Shown: one piece after another, positions 4,686-8,832 of the stretch
Layout of the letters: every line of letters begins with the position of its first letter
Position numbering within the stretch: position 1 is the stretch's first letter
DNA from: Lachnospiraceae bacterium
Lineage (GTDB): Bacteria; Bacillota_A; Clostridia; Lachnospirales; Lachnospiraceae
DNA: 8,832 bases
Assembly: GCA_024699595.1 (NCBI GenBank)
Contig: JAILPG010000002.1
Span: 1 to 8,832 of the forward strand
Direction of reading: 5' to 3'
The notes under the pieces: generated by a model
What the model saw: the letters and a program-made list of their open reading frames with translations, nothing else
Told to the model about the DNA's origin: nothing
Database searches by the model: none
Position numbers and translations under genes: made by a program

Positions 4686-6614
4686 ATGTTTTTTGACGGT
4701 TGCGCTGTAGCCACGATACTGGCGCTTGTATTGGCATTAATAGTAAGGAAACTTACCAAGGGCAGAAACAACAGACTGTTTTTGATACTTTGTGTTGCCA
4801 TACTGGCTCTGGCTCTCGTTGACATGCAGTCTTTAAGATATGATTCCATAAGGGATATCCCTGAGGATCTTAATTCCACCAGGTATATATTTAAATATCT
4901 GTATTATCTGCTAAACGGCATCGTCCTGCCGTTATTCTTTTTCTATATCAGTTCGTATCTCGGGCTGTGGCACAGGATCCCCGATATTGATTCCATGCGG
5001 TTATGGTGGCTTGCACCTTTGGGCTTTTATGTGCTCGTGCTTATCCAGAACGTTTTCTCCCAAAAGCTTTTTTACATTGACGAAAACGGGACATTTGTCG
5101 AGAAAGCATCGATAATCACTCTGTATGCAATCATCATATATTTCCATGTATTAAGTCTTGTAGTGGTTCATGTTAAGAAAAAGCTGTTAACAAGAAACCA
5201 GGTATGGGCACTTACCATAATAGTGATCTTAAATGCAGTTTTCATGATGGTACAGCTCAACTTCGACAGGTTCAGGGTCGCAGCTTTTTCAAACGCTATC
5301 ATGGCTATTTCGGTCGCGATAACGATCCAGCGTCCCGAGGAAATGATGGATTATGTTGTGGGTCTGCAGAATTATAATGCTTTTCTGCATAACACAAGGA
5401 TCAATTTTGAATCCGGCGCCCCCAAGGTCTATCTGCTCATAAGATTTGTCAACTACAAATCCCTAAGGAGCAGTCTGGGACTTGAAAATTACTTAAAGCT
5501 TCTTGGAAATCTCTCGGGAAAGATCGAGAGGATGTGCAACATAACAACAATTGATACCGAGAGTTATTACCTGACTTCCGGAGCCTTTGCGATAGTCGGC
5601 GAACAGAAGGCCTATGAACAGATCCTTGATGCTGGAAGGATAATAGCCGCATATCTGCTTGAACCTATAAAGATCAAACAGATGGAGATTATGCTTGACG
5701 CAAGGATATGCATTGTGCAGTGTCCCGAGGATATCTCGACGGAAACCTCGCTTCTTAATTTTGTTAATTCCTTCCACAGAAGACTGCCTGCCGAAAAGAG
5801 GGTAGCCGTACTGTCAAAGATAGCAAAGACCAAGGATTTCAAGATCAAATCCGATATAGATACGATAATAAGCCGCGGTATAGAGAAACGTAATTTTGAA
5901 ATGTATTATCAGCCGATCTATTCTACACAAAAGGATAAGTTCATTTCGGCTGAAGCGCTCATAAGGCTCAAGGATGACACCTATGGCTTTGTATCGCCCG
6001 CACTTTTTATTCCTGCGGCCGAGGAGAGCGGTGCCATTCATGAGATAGGCGATTATGTAATAGAAGAGGTCTGCAGATTCATAGGAAGTGAGGATTTTAG
6101 GAACTCTTCGCTTGAATATGTGGAGTTGAACCTTTCGGTCGCACAGTGCATAGAATCGGATCTTTTTGAAAAGATAGACTCATGCATGAAAAAATACGGA
6201 GTTGAGCCCTCACAGCTTAATCTCGAGATCACGGAGACCGCCGTTGACTACGATCCCGAGACCACAGATAGGAATATAGAGCTTCTGTCAAATGCAGGCA
6301 TATGTTTTTCACTGGATGATTACGGTACGGGCTATTCAAACATAAAGAGAGTCGTATCGCTTCCGCTCAGTACCGTAAAGCTTGACAAGACCTTAGTTGA
6401 CGATATGGATACACCGCTTATGTGGATAGTGATATCCAATACCGTCAGGATGCTAAAGCGCATAAATAAAAAGATCTTAGTTGAGGGTATTGAAGATAAG
6501 AGAGCACTGATGAAGTTTATCGATATCGGGTGTGATTATATACAGGGCTTCTATTTTTCCAAGCCCCTTCCAAGGGATGAATTCATGGAGTTTCTTGTAA
6601 AAAATAACCTGTAA
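4686..6614 (+). CDS. Membrane c-di-GMP phosphodiesterase: 7TM, degenerate GGDEF, EAL (first copy)
   Basis: A 642-residue inner-membrane protein predicted to hydrolyse c-di-GMP to pGpG. About seven hydrophobic segments fill residues 5-212. Residues about 220-380 keep a GGDEF outline (VVGLQNYNAF in place of the D-x-LTGLxNRxxF start), but the signature is replaced by LTSGAF (296-301), so cyclase activity is not expected. The EAL domain (about 390-640) is intact by motif: E423-A-L, N482, E514 and E517 (EITE), D544-D545 in DDYGTG, K565, D567, E600 and E603, Q620 in QGFYFSKP. The ATG at 4686 is the only nearby ATG in frame. A TAG at 4680-4682 blocks upstream starts, and the local AGGA (4681-4684) is only 1 nt from it, so initiation looks weak or structured. 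The ligand sensed by the membrane part is unknown. Confidence 0.9.
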   Translation: MFFDGCAVATILALVLALIVRKLTKGRNNRLFLILCVAILALALVDMQSLRYDSIRDIPEDLNSTRYIFKYLYYLLNGIVLPLFFFYISSYLGLWHRIPDIDSMRLWWLAPLGFYVLVLIQNVFSQKLFYIDENGTFVEKASIITLYAIIIYFHVLSLVVVHVKKKLLTRNQVWALTIIVILNAVFMMVQLNFDRFRVAAFSNAIMAISVAITIQRPEEMMDYVVGLQNYNAFLHNTRINFESGAPKVYLLIRFVNYKSLRSSLGLENYLKLLGNLSGKIERMCNITTIDTESYYLTSGAFAIVGEQKAYEQILDAGRIIAAYLLEPIKIKQMEIMLDARICIVQCPEDISTETSLLNFVNSFHRRLPAEKRVAVLSKIAKTKDFKIKSDIDTIISRGIEKRNFEMYYQPIYSTQKDKFISAEALIRLKDDTYGFVSPALFIPAAEESGAIHEIGDYVIEEVCRFIGSEDFRNSSLEYVELNLSVAQCIESDLFEKIDSCMKKYGVEPSQLNLEITETAVDYDPETTDRNIELLSNAGICFSLDDYGTGYSNIKRVVSLPLSTVKLDKTLVDDMDTPLMWIVISNTVRMLKRINKKILVEGIEDKRALMKFIDIGCDYIQGFYFSKPLPRDEFMEFLVKNNL

Positions 6615-6619
6615 CAGGT
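6607..6619 (+). repeat. Palindrome ACCTGT-A-ACAGGT across the stop/SD junction of the EAL pair
   Basis: A perfect 6+1+6 dyad covering the last codons and TAA (6612-6614) of the first EAL gene and the AGG (6616-6618) that serves the second, 7 nt before its ATG. A ribosome terminating on the first gene would open it, which would suit translational coupling. It is short, and folding needs a 5-nt loop with 4 bp. Confidence 0.4.
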
Positions 6620-6625
6620 ACGGTA

Positions 6626-8593
6626 ATGTCGATCTTAAGCTTTGATGAATGTGCCATTATACTGGTTCTGGTTTTTCTACTTTCGTATGTATTCCGGAAA
6701 CAGTACAATAACGGCAGAACAAACCGCATAATGTTTATGATCATATGTATGATCTTTCTTTCGTCGCTGTCTGATCTGGGATTCGGAGCCATTGATGTAT
6801 ACGGCTATCCCTCAAACTGGATCAGGATAGTTTATTATGCGGTAAATTATATATATTTTATCTCGAGAAATATCATACCGCCTCTCTTCGTGCTGTATCT
6901 GTATTCCAGCATCGATATATGGCATGTGTTTGTGTCGACGGAAAAAAGAAATCTGATATGGTTCATACCTGCCGGCATATCTCTGACGGTTATCCTGCTT
7001 AACGGGTTTGTATTTGATGTTTTTACCATAACCGAGGAATGCAAATACGTAAGGGGACCGTTTATTACTGTCCTCTATCTGGTGTCCGCATTCTACGCTG
7101 TCTGGGGCATTGCGGTCACGATAAAGTACAGAAAGCTCCTAAACAGGGATAAATTTGCCGTTCTCATATTCATGTATGCGATCATTTTCACCGGCATGTT
7201 CATACAGCTGTTTAATCCCGAGATGCTTATAGAGAGCTTTTCGATGACTCTTGCACTGTTATTCTTCATGGTAATGGTAAAAAGAGAAGAGAACCAGATC
7301 GATCCGATGACCAAAGCCACTAAATACAACGAGGGAATAGAGAGGATATCAAAGAATTTTATCACGCATAAACCCGTATCCGTCATACTCGTAAAGCTTA
7401 TAAATCACAGCAATATAAGGGTATATCTCGGTCAGACCAGGTTTAATGAGTTCCTTAGGACTATCACGGATACTCTTAATATGATCTGCAGGGAAAATGA
7501 ATACAATGCCGAGATATTCTACTTTGAAAGAGGCCTGTTTGCTTATCTCGGGGAGGAGCTTGACGACAGTCTCCTGCTTAAGGTCTCCGAAGAGGCAAAA
7601 GCACGGCTCTCAAAGCCGGTAAATATTGATGGATTTGCCGTTATGCCTGATATAAGTCTGTGTGTAACGAAGTGTCCGGAGGAAATAGATGATTTTCCGA
7701 CGCTGTTCTCCTTAGGCACAACCTTCCATCATACGATGCCAAATAACGGGAATGTGCATCTGTACAGGGATTTCTGCAATGATAACAACTTCAAAGTCAG
7801 AAATGACATGAATACTATTTTGGAGCGTGCCCTGGAAAACAACGGATTCCAGATGTATTACCAGCCGATCTACTCTACGATCGAAAACCGTTTTGTGGCT
7901 GCCGAAGCGCTTATCAGGTTAAAGGACAGGATCTACGGAAACATAGCTCCGTCCCTTTTCATACCGATGGCCGAGAAAACGGGGGCAGTGCATGAAATAG
8001 GTGATTTTGTCATAAAGACCGTGCTTAAGTTTATATCAAATATAGATATGGAAGAGCTCGGACTTGAATATATCGAGCTGAACCTGTCCGCATCCCAGTG
8101 TATAGAAGTGGATCTTGTGGAGAGGATCCAGACACTCATAGAGGATTGCCATATCCTGCCCGAGAGAGTGGGACTTGAGCTTACGGAGACAGCTGCGGAC
8201 ATCAATCCGGAAATAGTTGACAGCAATATCAGAAGGCTGCATGATTACGGGATAAGGATAGCACTTGACGATTTCGGAACGGGATACTCAAATATCAGGA
8301 GAGTTACAACGCTTCCGATAGATCAGGTAAAGCTTGACAAATCTTTTGTGGATATGGTTGACGATCCGCAGATGTGGATAGTCATTCAGGATACGATAGC
8401 CATGCTTCGGGAAATGGGCAAGGAAGTATTGGTGGAAGGTGTGGAGGAAGAAAGAGTAGCCCGCATGTTTACGGATATAAAGACTGATCTTATCCAGGGC
8501 TGCGAACTGATCCAGGGCTTTTATTTCTGCAAGCCGCTGCCCAAGGATGCCTTCCTTGAATTTATCAGAAATCACCGTCAGATAACTGAATGA
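6626..8593 (+). CDS. Membrane c-di-GMP phosphodiesterase: 7TM, degenerate GGDEF, EAL (second copy)
   Basis: A 655-residue paralogue of the preceding protein with the same domain order, starting 11 nt after its stop and probably translated from the same mRNA. About seven membrane segments lie within residues 8-218. The degenerate GGDEF (about 225-385) begins [14 protein letters not shown], and the signature is replaced by ERGLF (301-305), so no cyclase activity is expected. The EAL domain (about 395-650) has E427-A-L, N486, E518 and E521 (ELTE), D548-D549 in DDFGTG, K569, D571, E604 and E607, Q630 in QGFYFCKP, so phosphodiesterase activity is expected. Oddity: [12 protein letters not shown] (621-632) is a tandem six-residue repeat just at the conserved Gln; the first copy has a single IQGF there. 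The SD is only a short AGG, in line with coupling. The sensed signal is unknown. Confidence 0.9.
   Translation: MSILSFDECAIILVLVFLLSYVFRKQYNNGRTNRIMFMIICMIFLSSLSDLGFGAIDVYGYPSNWIRIVYYAVNYIYFISRNIIPPLFVLYLYSSIDIWHVFVSTEKRNLIWFIPAGISLTVILLNGFVFDVFTITEECKYVRGPFITVLYLVSAFYAVWGIAVTIKYRKLLNRDKFAVLIFMYAIIFTGMFIQLFNPEMLIESFSMTLALLFFMVMVKREENQIDPMTKATKYNEGIERISKNFITHKPVSVILVKLINHSNIRVYLGQTRFNEFLRTITDTLNMICRENEYNAEIFYFERGLFAYLGEELDDSLLLKVSEEAKARLSKPVNIDGFAVMPDISLCVTKCPEEIDDFPTLFSLGTTFHHTMPNNGNVHLYRDFCNDNNFKVRNDMNTILERALENNGFQMYYQPIYSTIENRFVAAEALIRLKDRIYGNIAPSLFIPMAEKTGAVHEIGDFVIKTVLKFISNIDMEELGLEYIELNLSASQCIEVDLVERIQTLIEDCHILPERVGLELTETAADINPEIVDSNIRRLHDYGIRIALDDFGTGYSNIRRVTTLPIDQVKLDKSFVDMVDDPQMWIVIQDTIAMLREMGKEVLVEGVEEERVARMFTDIKTDLIQGCELIQGFYFCKPLPKDAFLEFIRNHRQITE
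8484..8521 (+). repeat. In-frame 18-nt tandem repeat in the second EAL gene
   Basis: GATCTTATCCAGGGCTGC (8486-8503) is followed by GAACTGATCCAGGGCTTT (8504-8521). Both share ATCCAGGGCT exactly (8492-8501 and 8510-8519) and encode DLIQGC and ELIQGF. It looks like a small in-frame duplication that has since diverged. Confidence 0.6.
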
Positions 8594-8718
8594 TCTTTGT
8601 TAAAGACCGGGCACCGCAAACCCCAAAAAATACGCTGTTTGCGATAAAACCCGTGAAAGTTAAGGAAACGGTCCAACCGGCGTTTCCGGATAAAAGAGAT
8701 ATACAGGAGAATGAAAAA
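8594..8718 (+). other. Structured leader / intergenic region before iorA
   Basis: Three inverted repeats occur in 125 nt. TCTTT-GTT-AAAGA (8594-8606) begins directly after the stop codon of the second EAL gene. CGCAAAC (8615-8621) pairs with GTTTGCG (8637-8643), enclosed by CGGG (8608-8611) with CCCG (8650-8653). GGAAACG (8664-8670) pairs with CGTTTCC (8681-8687). GACCG (8605-8609) can also pair with CGGTC (8669-8673), which would compete with the others. No U-run follows any of them. I do not recognise a known riboswitch class, and no convincing promoter is seen. Confidence 0.5.
8705..8710 (+). promoter_or_regulatory. Ribosome binding site that decides the iorA start
   Basis: AGGAGA lies 8 nt before the ATG at 8719. 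A second ATG at 8711, in another frame, is directly against the SD and cannot use it, so 8719 is chosen. Confidence 0.65.
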
Positions 8719-8832
8719 ATGGAAAAGAAAGAGATCATGCTCGGAAATGCCGCAATAGCAAGAGGAGCCTATGAAGCAGGAGTAAAGGTGTCTGCCGCAT
8801 ACCCGGGAACGCCCAGTACGGAGATATCCGAG
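8719..8832 (+). CDS. iorA: Indolepyruvate ferredoxin oxidoreductase alpha subunit, N-terminal part (runs off window)
   Basis: The first 38 codons of a gene that continues past the window edge. [30 protein letters not shown] is the typical N-terminus of the thiamine-diphosphate-dependent alpha subunit, with the G-N-x-A-I-A-R-G-A and Y-P-G-T-P-S motifs of the pyruvate:ferredoxin oxidoreductase-like domain. With the beta subunit the enzyme converts aryl pyruvates such as indolepyruvate plus CoA to the aryl-acetyl-CoA, CO2 and reduced ferredoxin, in amino acid fermentation or, in reverse, synthesis. This marks an anaerobic host. It is a metabolic gene, probably separate from the signalling genes, with its own leader. 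Motif-based assignment is good, although only the first 6% or so of the gene is visible. Confidence 0.85.
   Translation, partial: MEKKEIMLGNAAIARGAYEAGVKVSAAYPGTPSTEISE

Noticed and set aside
5565..5590. Active diguanylate cyclase activity in the EAL proteins
   Set aside because: The GG[DE]EF signature is gone in both copies (LTSGAF and ERGLF), so only the phosphodiesterase half is credible.
8711..8721. Start of iorA at ATG 8711
   Set aside because: It is in another frame, directly abuts the SD, and does not encode the conserved N-terminus. ATG 8719 does.
1..8832. Mobile element, CRISPR array, tRNA or rRNA
   Set aside because: No transposase or integrase frame, no regularly spaced repeats, and no tRNA or rRNA signature sequences were seen on either strand.

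Overview
The window looks like chromosomal DNA of an anaerobic, low-to-moderate GC Firmicute, most likely a Lachnospiraceae-type clostridium (Butyrivibrio and relatives). The grounds are strong AGGAG-type ribosome binding sites, a ferredoxin-dependent 2-oxoacid oxidoreductase gene (iorA), a Gram-positive style lipoprotein, and 7TM / degenerate-GGDEF / EAL proteins of a type I associate with that family. The taxonomic call is inference. All recognisable genes lie on the + strand.

Layout. (1) 1-570: C-terminal part of an aspartate/glutamate racemase whose first catalytic position is Thr instead of Cys. (2) 571-1271: a decayed stretch with no intact gene. It holds a probable SAP-domain protein start, an alpha/beta-hydrolase relic that lost its nucleophile region and its end, a palindrome at the 3' breakpoint, a hairpin, and then an extended -10 promoter. 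(3) 1272-4556: a closely spaced set of three genes: a double-receiver response regulator without an output domain, a small GxSxG esterase, and an exported lipoprotein 5'-nucleotidase/2',3'-cyclic phosphodiesterase. (4) 4557-4685: an intergenic region with a perfect 10-bp inverted repeat around a 33-nt spacer that could enclose a promoter. (5) 4686-8593: two tandem paralogous membrane c-di-GMP phosphodiesterases (7TM, degenerate GGDEF, intact EAL) separated by 11 nt. (6) 8594-8718: a leader with several inverted repeats, then the first 38 codons of iorA at the window edge.

How the genes may work together. The core is a signalling region. The two EAL proteins keep every metal- and substrate-binding signature I can check, so they should hydrolyse c-di-GMP to pGpG at the inner face of the membrane. 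Their GGDEF domains have lost the signature and probably act as regulatory or dimerisation modules. The stand-alone response regulator upstream, with no kinase beside it, could belong to the same circuit through protein contacts, but only proximity supports this. The nucleotidase acts outside the cell and is more likely a nucleotide scavenger than a partner in c-di-GMP turnover. I found no CRISPR array, tRNA, rRNA, insertion sequence or intact mobile element, and no clearly new multi-gene system. The most distinctive items are the tandem EAL pair and the inverted repeat in front of it.
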